From contig JAXLWK010000014.1 of assembly GCA_046328525.1 (NCBI GenBank), positions 1 to 64,000 on the forward strand: 64,000 bases of DNA, given 5' to 3'. The notes beneath the pieces are model-generated. The model did not search any database and was not told the origin of the DNA. It saw nothing but the letters and a program-made list of their open reading frames with translations. Of the stretch, positions 32,553 to 40,957 are shown in pieces. The stretch is from JBDHWG01 sp046328525. GTDB taxonomy: Bacteria > Chloroflexota > Anaerolineae > Epilineales > JAHCIE01. The translations under genes were made by a program, and so were the position numbers. Within the stretch, counting starts at the first letter, position 1, and each line of letters opens with the position of its first letter.

Positions 32553-33251
32553 ATGTTGTGGATTCTCTTCACGCTGCTGCTCACCGCGGCCCTGGCGTAC
32601 TTTAGCTATCGCAGCGCCCAGGTGCTCCCCTACCTGCCGCCCGACACCAACGTCCTCCTGTCGCTGCCGGACGTTGTCGCCCGGCTGGTCGTCGTCCTGG
32701 TCTGCATCGGCCTGGGCGTGTGGAGCGGGGCCGGCGCGGCGCGCCTCGGCTGGGTGTGGGGCAACGCGCCCCTCGACATCGCCCTCGGCGCGGGCATCGG
32801 CCTCGTCGCCCACCTCGCCCTCTATCCGGCGACCCTGTGGGCCGCGCGCGTCCTGGGGGAGCGCGCCTACTCGCCGCTCATCCTGCGCCACATCCTGCCG
32901 CGCACGCGCCGCGAGTGGCTTCTCGTCCCCCTGGCGTTCGTCGTCGCCGTCCTCCTGGAAGAGCTGCTGTTCCGCTCGCTGCTCGTCGGCGCGCTGAGCA
33001 TGGTGGCCCCGGCGCTGCTCCTGGCCGTGCTGGGCGCGGTGGTGTTCGGCGCGATGCACCTGCCGCAAGGCTGGCTGGGGGCCGTCGTGTCCGGTGTCGT
33101 CGGCCTGGGCCTGAGCCTGCTCTTCCTGGCGAGCGGCAGCCTCCTGGTTCCCTTCGCCGCCCACTACGCTTTCAACCTGGCCCAGATCGTCCGCGCCGCC
33201 CGCGACCCCTCTGAGCCGACGAAAGTCGGCGCGACACAGTCCTCTTCGTAG
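32553..33251 (+). CDS. CPBP-family intramembrane metalloprotease
   Basis: 232 residues with about seven membrane helices. The CPBP (Rce1/Abi) motifs are intact: EELLFRSLLVG (motif 1, EExxxR), GAMHLPQG (motif 2 His) and AHYAFNLAQ (motif 3 His/Asn). The active site lies in the membrane. Relatives process prenylated or bacteriocin-type peptides, and the substrate here is unknown. The start is set by a TATAAT 6 nt upstream, so the longer frame from 32286, which overlaps the divergent propeller gene, is rejected. Confidence 0.9.
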   Translation: MLWILFTLLLTAALAYFSYRSAQVLPYLPPDTNVLLSLPDVVARLVVVLVCIGLGVWSGAGAARLGWVWGNAPLDIALGAGIGLVAHLALYPATLWAARVLGERAYSPLILRHILPRTRREWLLVPLAFVVAVLLEELLFRSLLVGALSMVAPALLLAVLGAVVFGAMHLPQGWLGAVVSGVVGLGLSLLFLASGSLLVPFAAHYAFNLAQIVRAARDPSEPTKVGATQSSS

Positions 33252-33299
33252 CGCCCACGGAAGTAGGGATATTTTCACATTTTCCAGGGCCTGACCCCC

Positions 33300-33328
33300 T
33301 TGACATGCCCGAACATTTGTTCTAAAAT
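33300..33328 (+). promoter_or_regulatory. Consensus promoter with embedded LexA-type SOS box
   Basis: TTGACA (33300-33305), exactly 17 bp, TAAAAT (33323-33328). The spacer contains CGAACATTTGTTCT (33310-33323), which matches the Gram-positive-type LexA box (GAAC, four bases, GTTC). Bound LexA would block the promoter, so the downstream small gene should be DNA-damage inducible. Confidence 0.7.
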
Positions 33329-33411
33329 AGAGCAGCAGGGGTTCGCTTCAGGCGCGTCTCGCGGAGGGAGGGTCTGCGGGGTGAGCCTCGACATGGACAG
33401 AGGAGGCATGT

Positions 33412-33606
33412 GTGCCCAGGCCGCGCAAGTACAAAAGACCAACCAACCAGACGGTGACATTCGAGGAAACCGAGCTGCGGGAGATTCGGCGCGCTGCCGC
33501 CGTCAGCCGCGAGCCGGTCAGCGTGTTCATTCGCCGCCTGTTCCTCCAGGCGCTCGGCCACGAGGCGGACGAGAGCAGCAACGGCAAGCGCTCGCCTTCC
33601 GCCTGA
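33412..33606 (+). CDS. Small ribbon-helix-helix-like protein under SOS-box control
   Basis: 64 residues from a GTG with a strong GAGGAGG site. A basic N-terminus (PRPRKYKRP) precedes QTVTFEETELREIRRAAAVSREPVSVFIRRLFLQAL. This has the strand-helix-helix pattern of CopG/Arc DNA-binding proteins: a beta strand with alternating polar residues, then two helices. No toxin gene follows; the next feature is a palindromic repeat and then a convergent gene. The promoter carries a LexA-type box. It is probably a DNA-damage-responsive regulator, though its target is unknown. Confidence 0.75.
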   Translation: MPRPRKYKRPTNQTVTFEETELREIRRAAAVSREPVSVFIRRLFLQALGHEADESSNGKRSPSA

Positions 33607-33618
33607 GTTTGGAGAATA

Positions 33619-33687
33619 GGTAACGCAAAGGCGCAGAGGCGCAAAGGAAGAAGAAGATCAGATGGGTCTTTGCGCCTTTGCGTTACC
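33619..33687. repeat. GCAAAGGCGC palindrome element, core copy
   Basis: 17-bp arms GGTAACGCAAAGGCGCA and complement around a purine-rich loop. Same family as 18332-18401 and 52729-52796. It lies between two convergent genes and could terminate both. Confidence 0.75.
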
Positions 33688-33722
33688 CTATCTCTTCGAG
33701 CCAGCGCCCAGGGCGAGAGGCG

Positions 33723-34415
33723 CTACAGATTGCCGACGGCCTGGAGGGTGTGGGGCAGCACCCAAATGCACACCGACACCGCCGCCTGGCAAGCAATGCT
33801 CGCCGTGAGCGTGTAGCGCCGCGCCATCGCCCCGTACACCACCCCAAACCCCGCCATCACCAGGACGAGGATCGCCAGGATGAGCGGAAACCCAATCGCC
33901 GGCGGCAGGAAGAACAGCAGCCCGGCCAGGCCGTACAGCAGGGCTGTGATCGCCACCCCCACCGCCGGCTGGAGGAACCCACGAAAGTAGACGCCGTCGG
34001 CGATAGGCGCGACGATCCCCAGGAGCAGCAAGAGCTGCTCCGGTTTCGTGTTGCCGAACAGCCGCCCGGCCGTCGCCCCCAGCACCGTCTGCCCTAGCAC
34101 CGCCACGGGCAGCCCAATCGCCAACCCAATGATCAGCCCCCGCGCCAGCTCCATCGGGTTGTAGCCGAGGGGCATCAGGCGCTTGCGGCCGAGCAGGAGA
34201 CTGCCGGCCACCAGGAGGCCCCACAGGGCGATCAGGCGCACCGTCTGGTCCAGGGTCCACGTCGCCAGCGCCACAGCCACAAAGACCATGAACAGCAGCA
34301 GCGGCGGCAGGATGGGCCGGCGCGGGCGCGTCGTCTTGCGCCGACGCCGGCGCGGCGCGGCCTTCGTCGCCTTCGGCTTGCTACTGGTCGCGGTCTTTGT
34401 CACAGGCGTTCCCAC
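33723..34415 (-). CDS. CPBP-like membrane protein lacking catalytic residues
   Basis: 230 residues. A basic tail (KATKAAPRRRRRKTTRPRR) is followed by about seven membrane helices. The segment GIVAPIADGVYFRGFLQPA aligns with CPBP motif 1 (EExxFRGxL), but the Glu pair is replaced by Ala-Asp. The later His motifs are also missing (VYGAMARRYTLTASIACQA). The FRG core and topology are kept, so it is most likely a pseudoenzyme of the family. It lies 45 bp after the threonine aldolase gene and may be co-transcribed. Confidence 0.75.
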   Translation of the reverse strand: MGTPVTKTATSSKPKATKAAPRRRRRKTTRPRRPILPPLLLFMVFVAVALATWTLDQTVRLIALWGLLVAGSLLLGRKRLMPLGYNPMELARGLIIGLAIGLPVAVLGQTVLGATAGRLFGNTKPEQLLLLLGIVAPIADGVYFRGFLQPAVGVAITALLYGLAGLLFFLPPAIGFPLILAILVLVMAGFGVVYGAMARRYTLTASIACQAAVSVCIWVLPHTLQAVGNL

Positions 34416-34459
34416 AAACTCGCGTTCGCCCTCGTTGGAGCATCACCCCGTCACTCGCA

Positions 34460-35503
34460 CTAAACGCGCATCGGCGCCAGCGCCGCCTGGCACGCCGTCA
34501 GGGCCGTCTCAATGTCTGACGCCTCGATGCCGTAGTGCGTGACGGCGCGAACGCGGTGCGGCCCATAGAACGCGCTCACCAGGACGCCATGCCCCTTGAC
34601 CGCCTCCACGAACTCGGCCGCCGTCATCCCGTTCGTCACCTCGAAGATGACGATATTCGTCTGCACCTTGTCCAGGTCAATGGCGACGCCGGGCAGCTCG
34701 GCCAGGCCCTCGGCCAGCCGCCGCGCGTTCACCTGGTCGTCGGCCAGGCGCTCCACCATCTCCGTCAACGCCACGATGCCCGCCGCCGCGATGATGCCGG
34801 CCTGCCGCATCCCGCCGCCGAGGATCTTGCGCGTCCGCCGCGCCCGGGCGATGAACTCGGCCGGTCCGGCCAGGATCGAGCCGACCGGCGCCGACAGCCC
34901 CTTCGACAGACAGAACTGCACCGTGTCCATGTCGCGGGTGATGGTCGCGGCGGGGACACCCAGCGCCACGGCGGCGTTGAACAGGCGCGCCCCATCCAGG
35001 TGGGTGCGCAGGCCGTAGCGCCGCGCCAGCTCGCCGACCTCGGCCATGTACGCCGGCGAGATGACCACGCCGCCGCAGTAATTGTGGCTGTTCTCCAGGG
35101 TAATCAGGCGCGTGCGCGGGTAATGCGGGTTGTCCGGGCGGATCGCGGCCTCGATCTCGGCCAGGTCCAGCGTCCCATCGGGCCGGTTGCGCACCGTCCG
35201 CGGCGTGACGCCGCCCAGCACAGCCGGCGCGCCGGCTTCGGCGATGAACGTGTGGGCCATGTCGCCCAGGATCAGCTCGTCGCCGCGCTGGCAGTGGGTC
35301 AGGACGGCGGCGACGTTGCCCTGGGTGCCGCTGGTGACGAGCATGGCCGCTTCTTTGCCGACCATCTCGGCCGCCAGCTCCTCCAGGCGGTTGACCGTGG
35401 GGTCCTCGCCGTACACGTCGTCGCCGACCGGAGCCTCGGCGATGGCCCGCCGCATGGCGGGGGTAGGCTGGGTGACGGTATCGCTGCGCAGGTCAATGGG
35501 CAT
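34460..35503 (-). CDS. Low-specificity L-threonine aldolase
   Basis: 347 residues, fold type I PLP enzyme. It starts IDLRSDTVTQPTPAMRRA and GDDVYGEDPTVNRLEE, the family opening. The PLP lysine lies in VQFCLSKGLSAPVGS, and the cofactor Asp and Arg in RTHLDGARLFNA. It cleaves L-threonine or allo-threonine to glycine and acetaldehyde. The ATG at 35503 has an AGGAG site 9 nt upstream; longer frames run into repeat DNA. Confidence 0.94.
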   Translation of the reverse strand: MPIDLRSDTVTQPTPAMRRAIAEAPVGDDVYGEDPTVNRLEELAAEMVGKEAAMLVTSGTQGNVAAVLTHCQRGDELILGDMAHTFIAEAGAPAVLGGVTPRTVRNRPDGTLDLAEIEAAIRPDNPHYPRTRLITLENSHNYCGGVVISPAYMAEVGELARRYGLRTHLDGARLFNAAVALGVPAATITRDMDTVQFCLSKGLSAPVGSILAGPAEFIARARRTRKILGGGMRQAGIIAAAGIVALTEMVERLADDQVNARRLAEGLAELPGVAIDLDKVQTNIVIFEVTNGMTAAEFVEAVKGHGVLVSAFYGPHRVRAVTHYGIEASDIETALTACQAALAPMRV

Positions 35504-35609
35504 CTCAATCGCTCCTCTCGATGACAGTCCTTCTGCAAGGGATGAGTCCTGAACCACGAACGTCACGAAAAACCACGAAAGGCACACGCCGACACGAGAC
35601 CACCGGCAA

Positions 35610-35736
35610 GCCGTCATTGCGAGCGCAGCGAAGCAATCTCCCGCTGTCGCAAGAAACAGTCTATACGGCAAAAGCGTGCCTACCACCAGGCGGGAGGTTG
35701 CTTCGTCCTCCTATCGTCGTCCTCGCAACGACGGCA
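35610..35736. repeat. MITE-like element, CGTCATTGCGAG termini
   Basis: Termini GCCGTCATTGCGAG and CTCGCAACGACGGC, with inner arms CGAAGCAATCTCCCG and CGGGAGGTTGCTTCG, form a 127-bp inverted structure. The upstream stretch 35550-35590 holds a separate ACCACGAA-CACGAAA repeat, related to 31008-31026 and 43371-43390. No gene fits in 35504-35774. Confidence 0.65.
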
Positions 35737-35774
35737 TGCCCTGCGTTCGGCGTGACGCATGCTCAGGGCGACAT

Positions 35775-37328
35775 CTACGATTTGTCCACAAACAACACGC
35801 GCACCGCGCCGCCGACTTTCTGCGCCGCCGCGCCCGGCAGGCTAAGGACGATGCGCCCGTCGCTTTGCTGCGCCGCCGCGTTCGGGATCGTGTTCCCCAG
35901 GGCGTCCTCGACGTGGAACGCCGCCCCGGCCGGGAACGGCCCGACGGCCAGGCTGCGGTCGGCGCCGACCGTGGCCTGGGCCGCGCACATCTGGCGGCCG
36001 TCGGCCAGGGCGAAGCACGCTGCCCCGACGCCGCTCTGGCCGTCGGCGACGACCCTGCCCGACGCGCCCGGCAGCAGAGTCTGCGCCCGCCGCAAGGCGC
36101 TGAAGGCCGGGCGCTTGCGCCCATCCGACGCGACGACGCCGTAGACGCCCTCGACGATCTCGCCGCGCTCGTTGCGGCGCAGGCCCTCTGGCGGCGTGTC
36201 CTGCCCGCCGAAGTAGTTGAGGCGCGTCCCCGTCGCCGCGCTCCACACGGCCGCCATGAACGCCAGGTCGGCCTGCTCGCGCTCGGTGATGAAGAAGCGC
36301 CACCACTTGCCCTGCTGCGCGGCGGGCACGGGCTCGGTGACCGGCAGCCCGTACTCACCGACGAAGATGCCGAGGGGGCGCGGCAGGCTGTAGCCGCTCA
36401 GGATATCCTGGTAGAAGCGCGTGCGCCCGACGAGGCTGTACACCTCGCGCCCATCCCCCGGCGACCAGACGCTATCGAAAATGTGGATGGTGATGAGGTC
36501 CGGCGTCCAGCTCTCGCGCTGGAACACGCCCAGCAGAGCGCGAATGCGGTCCGTCGCGTTGGGGTCCGCCATGGGGTGCTCGTAGGGCGCGCCCTCCCAG
36601 TAGTTCTGCCCGTCGGTGGACACCATGATGTTCGGGTCCACCGCTTTGACGGCGTCGTAGGCGGCGCGAAGCTGGCGGTAGTACGTCTCCACTGGGTAGT
36701 CGGCCTGGCGCTGAAGGTTCAGCTCGTTGCCGATGATGATGAGCCAGGGCCGCGCCGTCGGGTGCAGCGTCGCCAGGCTCCTGGCCCGCGCCGCCACCGT
36801 CTCCGGCGTGTCCGCCGCGTCGGTCTCCAGGACGAACGCCACGCGCCCCGCCTCCAGCGCGCCCACCACGTACTCGCGCCAGCCACGGAACGCGCTGGCG
36901 TCGCCCCGCACGGCGTTATTCGCGTCGAACGTGGTCGGGTCCGCCGGGATGCGCGTGTAGCCGAAGGCGTTGGCCTTGCCGATGAGGGGGGCGAGCAGGT
37001 CCGCCTGCTCCAGCCCGAAGGGCACGGCGGGTGTCGGCGCAGGCGTCGACAGCGGGGCCGGCGACGGGACGGGCGTCATGCTGACAGCCGCCCGATCCAG
37101 CGGCAGGCGGGGCGTCGGCGGGACAATCTTCCCAGGGGTCACAGAGGGGGGAGAGGCGCGGGTCGCCTCCGCCGCCGGAGTCGCGCTGCGGACGGCCGGC
37201 GCGGTGGGCTGTGGCTCAACGGCGACCGGCGGCGGCGTGCCCTTCAGCGCCTGGCACGCACCCAGCGTGAGAGTCAGCAAGGCCAGGGCAAACAAAGCCC
37301 TCGCCCCCCCGCTCGCCTTGCGGTTCAA
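35775..37328 (-). CDS. Lipoprotein with glycosidase-like (clan A) TIM barrel
   Basis: About 517 residues if it begins at the TTG at 37328, which gives an ideal lipoprotein signal (basic NRK, then ALFALALLTLTLGAC). A GTG at 37388 would add 20 residues of repeat-derived sequence and has no ribosome site. A Pro/Thr-rich linker leads to a barrel with IIIGNELNLQ (candidate acid/base Glu) and LGIFVGEYGLPVTEP (candidate nucleophile Glu). The Asn-Glu and late Glu pair is typical of clan GH-A enzymes such as GH5 and GH39. A small C-terminal beta domain follows (about 430-517). The substrate is unknown. Confidence 0.75.
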   Translation of the reverse strand: MNRKASGGARALFALALLTLTLGACQALKGTPPPVAVEPQPTAPAVRSATPAAEATRASPPSVTPGKIVPPTPRLPLDRAAVSMTPVPSPAPLSTPAPTPAVPFGLEQADLLAPLIGKANAFGYTRIPADPTTFDANNAVRGDASAFRGWREYVVGALEAGRVAFVLETDAADTPETVAARARSLATLHPTARPWLIIIGNELNLQRQADYPVETYYRQLRAAYDAVKAVDPNIMVSTDGQNYWEGAPYEHPMADPNATDRIRALLGVFQRESWTPDLITIHIFDSVWSPGDGREVYSLVGRTRFYQDILSGYSLPRPLGIFVGEYGLPVTEPVPAAQQGKWWRFFITEREQADLAFMAAVWSAATGTRLNYFGGQDTPPEGLRRNERGEIVEGVYGVVASDGRKRPAFSALRRAQTLLPGASGRVVADGQSGVGAACFALADGRQMCAAQATVGADRSLAVGPFPAGAAFHVEDALGNTIPNAAAQQSDGRIVLSLPGAAAQKVGGAVRVLFVDKS

Positions 37329-37401
37329 GAGCGGGCGGGTCTGATCCCTCTCCGTGTGGGAGAGGCCAGGTGAGGGTCTTCGTGCCACGGCGAGGTTCTA
37401 A

Positions 37402-37505
37402 GACCCTCACCCCAACCCTCTCCCACAGGGAGAGGGGGCCAGAATTGAGGGGCGCTCGTCTGGCTTCGGTATCTGGCCCCCCTCTCCCGTTCTAGGAGAG
37501 GGGGA
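37402..37505. repeat. CTCACCCC/GGGAGAGGG repeat cluster
   Basis: Two short inverted repeats (CCCTCTCCCACAGGGAGAGGG, broken here as CCCTCTCCC and GGGAGAGGG, and CCCCTCTCCC/GGAGAGGGGG) in tandem. They are the repeat type also seen at 15344-15386. Non-coding. Confidence 0.55.
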
Positions 37506-37510
37506 TGGGG

Positions 37511-37574
37511 TTTTGGCCGTTGCCCATTGGGACGATCCATCGTTGGCGTCCGAGTGGCGGGGCAACGGCCAAAA
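37511..37574 (-). terminator. Long inverted repeat after glutamate dehydrogenase
   Basis: 15-bp perfect arms TTTTGGCCGTTGCCC and GGGCAACGGCCAAAA. On the minus strand the stem ends in a T run just after the gdhA stop codon, as expected for a terminator. Confidence 0.6.
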
Positions 37575-37593
37575 GGGGTGAGAGCCGAGTCCA

Positions 37594-38865
37594 TCAGGGG
37601 TAGATGCCGCGGATCTCGAGGGCGCGGGCGACGCGCTCGACGGCCAGGATGAGCGCCGCGACTCGCAGGTCGGTGCCCTTCTCCTGGGCGATGCGCAGCA
37701 CGTCGTTGTAGCTCCGCGTCATGATGGCGCGCAGCTTGTCGTTGACCTCCTCCTCGCTCCAGAAGAAGAAGGCGATGTCCTGCACCCACTCGAAGTAGGA
37801 GACGGTCACGCCGCCGGCGTTGGCGAGGATGTCGGGCACGATGAACACGCCCCGGTCGTCGAGGATGTCGTCGGCCTCCGGCGTCGTCGGGCCGTTCGCG
37901 CCCTCGACAATCAGCCGCGCCTGAATCCTGTCGGCGTTCTTGTCGGTAATCTGGTTTTCGAGCGCCGCCGGAATGAGGATGTCACACGGCAGCTCCAACA
38001 GCTCGGCGTTGTTGACCCGGTCCGCGTCGGCATAGCCGTCCACGCGCCCGGTGTTGCGCACCGCCTCCATGACGCCCTCAATGTGCAGGCCGCGCGGGTT
38101 GTAGATGCCGCCGTACTGGTCGCTGACGGCGACGACCTTCGCGCCGTTCTCGACCATCGCCTTGGCGGCGATGGAGCCAACGTTGCCGAAGCCCTGGACG
38201 ACGGTGCGCGCGCCGGCGAGGGGCATATCCATGGTGTGCGCCGCCTCGCGCGCGCAGTACACCACGCCGCGCCCCGTCGCCTCGACGCGGCCCAGGGAGC
38301 CGCCGACATCCACCGGCTTGCCCGTCACGACGCCCAGCACCGAGTGGCCCTCGTTCATCGAGACCGTGTCCATCACCCAGGCCATCGTCTGCGGATTGGT
38401 GTTGACGTCGGGCGCGGGGATGTCCTCTTCTTCGCCGATGAGGATCGAGATCTCGGTGGCATAGCGCCGCGTCAGGCGCTCCAGCTCGCGGATGGACAGC
38501 TCGCGCGGGTCCACCACGACGCCGCCCTTCGCGCCGCCATACGGGATCCCGACGACCGCGCACTTCCACGTCATCCACATCGCCAGGGCGCGCACCTCAT
38601 CCAGGTCTACCTGGTGGTGGAACCGGATGCCGCCCTTGCTCGGCCCGCGCACCAGGCTGTGGTGGACGCGGTAGCCGGTGAACATCCGGGTTGAGTTGTT
38701 GTCCATCTTGACCGGGAAATGCACGGTCAGCTCGCGCTGCGGCCGCCGCAACAGCTCGGCCACATCGGATGAAACGCTCAGATACGACAGCGCCTTGTCG
38801 AGCTGCAGAATCGCGTTGTGGTAGGCGTTGATGCGCTGGGCCGTCACCTCGGTCGGCGTCGCCAT
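37594..38865 (-). CDS. gdhA: Glutamate dehydrogenase (Glu/Leu/Phe/Val dehydrogenase family)
   Basis: 423 residues, the size of hexameric class II enzymes. Substrate domain: GYRVHHSLVRGPSKGGIRFH, MTWKCAVVGIPYGGAKGGV (catalytic lysines) and IPAPDVNT (catalytic Asp). The NAD domain has TVVQGFGNVGSIAA, and the C-terminus has FIVPDILANAGGVTVSYFEWVQ. It interconverts glutamate and 2-oxoglutarate plus ammonia. It is the last gene of the nitrilase homologue-prs-gdhA run (gap 36 bp). It may feed glutamate carbon to the KorAB reaction encoded elsewhere in the window. Confidence 0.95.
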   Translation of the reverse strand: MATPTEVTAQRINAYHNAILQLDKALSYLSVSSDVAELLRRPQRELTVHFPVKMDNNSTRMFTGYRVHHSLVRGPSKGGIRFHHQVDLDEVRALAMWMTWKCAVVGIPYGGAKGGVVVDPRELSIRELERLTRRYATEISILIGEEEDIPAPDVNTNPQTMAWVMDTVSMNEGHSVLGVVTGKPVDVGGSLGRVEATGRGVVYCAREAAHTMDMPLAGARTVVQGFGNVGSIAAKAMVENGAKVVAVSDQYGGIYNPRGLHIEGVMEAVRNTGRVDGYADADRVNNAELLELPCDILIPAALENQITDKNADRIQARLIVEGANGPTTPEADDILDDRGVFIVPDILANAGGVTVSYFEWVQDIAFFFWSEEEVNDKLRAIMTRSYNDVLRIAQEKGTDLRVAALILAVERVARALEIRGIYP

Positions 38866-38901
38866 GGGTCCTCCCGTGAAGTTTCTGAATCGGTTAGCGG
38901 A

Positions 38902-39855
38902 CTACTCGATAAGCTCGCTGACGGAGCGGTTGGTGTGGATGCGGTCAATCGTGGCGGCCAGCAGGTCGGCGACGCTCAGGACGGTCAGCTTCGGGAAGCG
39001 TTTCTCCGGCGGGACGGCGATGGAGTTGGTGACCACGACACCGGCCAGCGGGCTGGCCTGGAGCCGCTCCGCCGCGGCCGGCGACAGGACCGGGTGCGTC
39101 ACCGCTGCGTAGACTTCCGTCGCGCCGCGCTCCAGCAGCTCCTCAGCGGCGAGAATGAGCGTCGTGCCGGTCGAGATGATGTCGTCCACCAGGATGGCGC
39201 GGCAGCCCGCTACGTCCCCGATCATGCCGCGCACCTCGGCCATGTCCGGCCCGGTGCGGTGCTTGAGGACGATGGCGAAGCTGGCCCCCTGCCCGTAGCG
39301 GGCCTGGAAGCGCGACGCCCGGTCCACCGCGCCTTCGTCCGGGGCGACGATGACCGTGTCCTGGGGCGGGAGCATCTCGCGCATGGCGTGGGCCAGGATC
39401 GGGGTGGCGCGCAGGTGGTCCACCGGGATGTCGAAGAAGCCCTCGACCGCCGCCGCCGAGAGGTCCAGGGCCACGATGCGGTCCGTGCCGGCAACCGTGA
39501 TCAGGTTCGCCACGAGCTTGGCCGAGATCGGCTCGCGCCCGGCCGTCTTCTTTTCCTGGCGAGCGTAGCCGAAGTAGGGGATGACGGCGGTGATGCGGCT
39601 GACCGACGAGCGCTTCAGGGCGTCAATTAGGATCAGAAGCTCCATCAAGTTCTGGTTGACGGGCGCGCTCGTCGGCTGAATGATGAAGATGTCGGCGCCG
39701 CGCACGTTCTCATGGATGCGAACCCGAATCTCACCGTCGCTAAACGTCGTCACCGTCGCTTCAATGAGCGGCGACCCCAGACGATCCGCAATCGCCGCCG
39801 CCAGCACCGGGTTGGCATTCCCGGCCAGCAGGCGGAGCTGTTCATTGGCGCTCAT
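38902..39855 (-). CDS. prs: Ribose-phosphate pyrophosphokinase with substituted histidine
   Basis: 317 residues. Family motifs: TTFSDGEIRVRIHENVRGADIF, PYFGYARQEKK, GREPISAKLVANL and the PRPP loop LVDDIISTGTTL. It makes PRPP from ribose 5-phosphate and ATP. Oddities: the conserved metal- and ATP-contacting His in VDLHA is Ser133 here (ALDLSAAAVEGFFD), and the usual SPDxGGVxRA reads APDEGAVDRAS. It may be a divergent active form or a regulatory paralogue. It lies 50 bp after the nitrilase-like gene and 36 bp before gdhA. Confidence 0.85.
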   Translation of the reverse strand: MSANEQLRLLAGNANPVLAAAIADRLGSPLIEATVTTFSDGEIRVRIHENVRGADIFIIQPTSAPVNQNLMELLILIDALKRSSVSRITAVIPYFGYARQEKKTAGREPISAKLVANLITVAGTDRIVALDLSAAAVEGFFDIPVDHLRATPILAHAMREMLPPQDTVIVAPDEGAVDRASRFQARYGQGASFAIVLKHRTGPDMAEVRGMIGDVAGCRAILVDDIISTGTTLILAAEELLERGATEVYAAVTHPVLSPAAAERLQASPLAGVVVTNSIAVPPEKRFPKLTVLSVADLLAATIDRIHTNRSVSELIE

Positions 39856-39905
39856 GCACTGGCCTCGATTCGGACTGCAAGAGGCGCGCCACGGCGCTCG
39901 CTCGC

Positions 39906-40718
39906 CTAGTACTTGCGCACGAGGGAGCGGTAGGTCGCGGGTTGGCGGCTCTGAATAATCTGGAACTCCTCGCGGTAGCGGCGCACCTGGTCCAGGTCAA
40001 TGCGGGCCACACCGTAGCCCTCACCCGGCTCGTCCACCAGGGCCATGACCTCGCCGCGCGGCCCGACAATCAGGCTCTGGCCGCCGAACGTGAGCGTGAC
40101 TTCCTCGCCCACGCGGTTGGCGGCGGCGAGAAAGACGGAGTTCTCGTAGGAGCGCGAGACGATGTACGTCCGCCACTCGTCAATGTTCGGCTCTTCCCAG
40201 TTCGCCAGGGTCAGGATCAGCTCGGCGCCGTCGAGGGCCAGGCTGCGCGCGGCCTCCGGGAAGGCCATGTCCCACCCGACGAGTAGGCCGACCTCGCCGA
40301 ACGCCGTCTCGAAGACGGGCAGCTTGAAGCCGGGGCGGAACGTCATCCGCTCCTCGCCCTTCAGGTGAATCTTGCGGTAGTCGCCCATGACCTCGCCCTC
40401 GTTGGAGATGAGGACGGCGGCGTTGTACAGCACCGACTCGACCCGCTCCTTGACGACCAGCCCGAAGGCGATGTGGGTGTTGAACTCGCGCGCCCGCTGC
40501 GCCATGATGTTGACGCTGGGGCCGGGGATGCGCTCGGCCAGCTCGGTGAACCCGACGCCGACCTCGAAGCCCGTCGTCGCCAGCTCCGGGAATATCACCA
40601 GGTCTACCCGCTGGCGGCGGGCGATTTCCTCAAGAATGTCGGACATGTGGGCCAGGTTCTGCTGCACCAGCCCCAGCTCCGGCTTCATCTGCACAACGGC
40701 GACTGTCAGCTCCCGCAT
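39906..40718 (-). CDS. Carbon-nitrogen hydrolase homologue lacking the catalytic cysteine
   Basis: 270 residues of the nitrilase superfamily. It keeps the catalytic Glu (IFPELATTGFE) and Lys (RKIHLKGEERMTFRPG). The Cys motif, normally ICxDxxFPE, reads LLVGWDMAFPEAAR, with Gly in place of Cys (codon GGG at about 40275). The acid-base frame is otherwise well preserved, so the protein looks like a maintained pseudoenzyme, or one with altered chemistry. The ATG at 40718 has an AGAGGAG site. First gene of the run with prs and gdhA. Confidence 0.85.
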   Translation of the reverse strand: MRELTVAVVQMKPELGLVQQNLAHMSDILEEIARRQRVDLVIFPELATTGFEVGVGFTELAERIPGPSVNIMAQRAREFNTHIAFGLVVKERVESVLYNAAVLISNEGEVMGDYRKIHLKGEERMTFRPGFKLPVFETAFGEVGLLVGWDMAFPEAARSLALDGAELILTLANWEEPNIDEWRTYIVSRSYENSVFLAAANRVGEEVTLTFGGQSLIVGPRGEVMALVDEPGEGYGVARIDLDQVRRYREEFQIIQSRQPATYRSLVRKY

Positions 40719-40957
40719 CGCGCCCTGCTCCTCTCTGTGGCCTGCGCCTGCGACGCACGGCGGTTCAATTCTACTCTTGGCCCCATGGGGCGTCAAGGAT
40801 TAGGGGGCGTCGCTCGGCGGACGAGCGTGAGTTTGCTATCGCCGTGTCAGATTTCGTTGAGTATGCGAAATCCTTCTGTCTCGTTGATACGTCTTTTACA
40901 TCAAGGCGCGCGGCGCGTGCGCCTGCGGCCGCACAACCATCCTACACAGGGGGCAGC

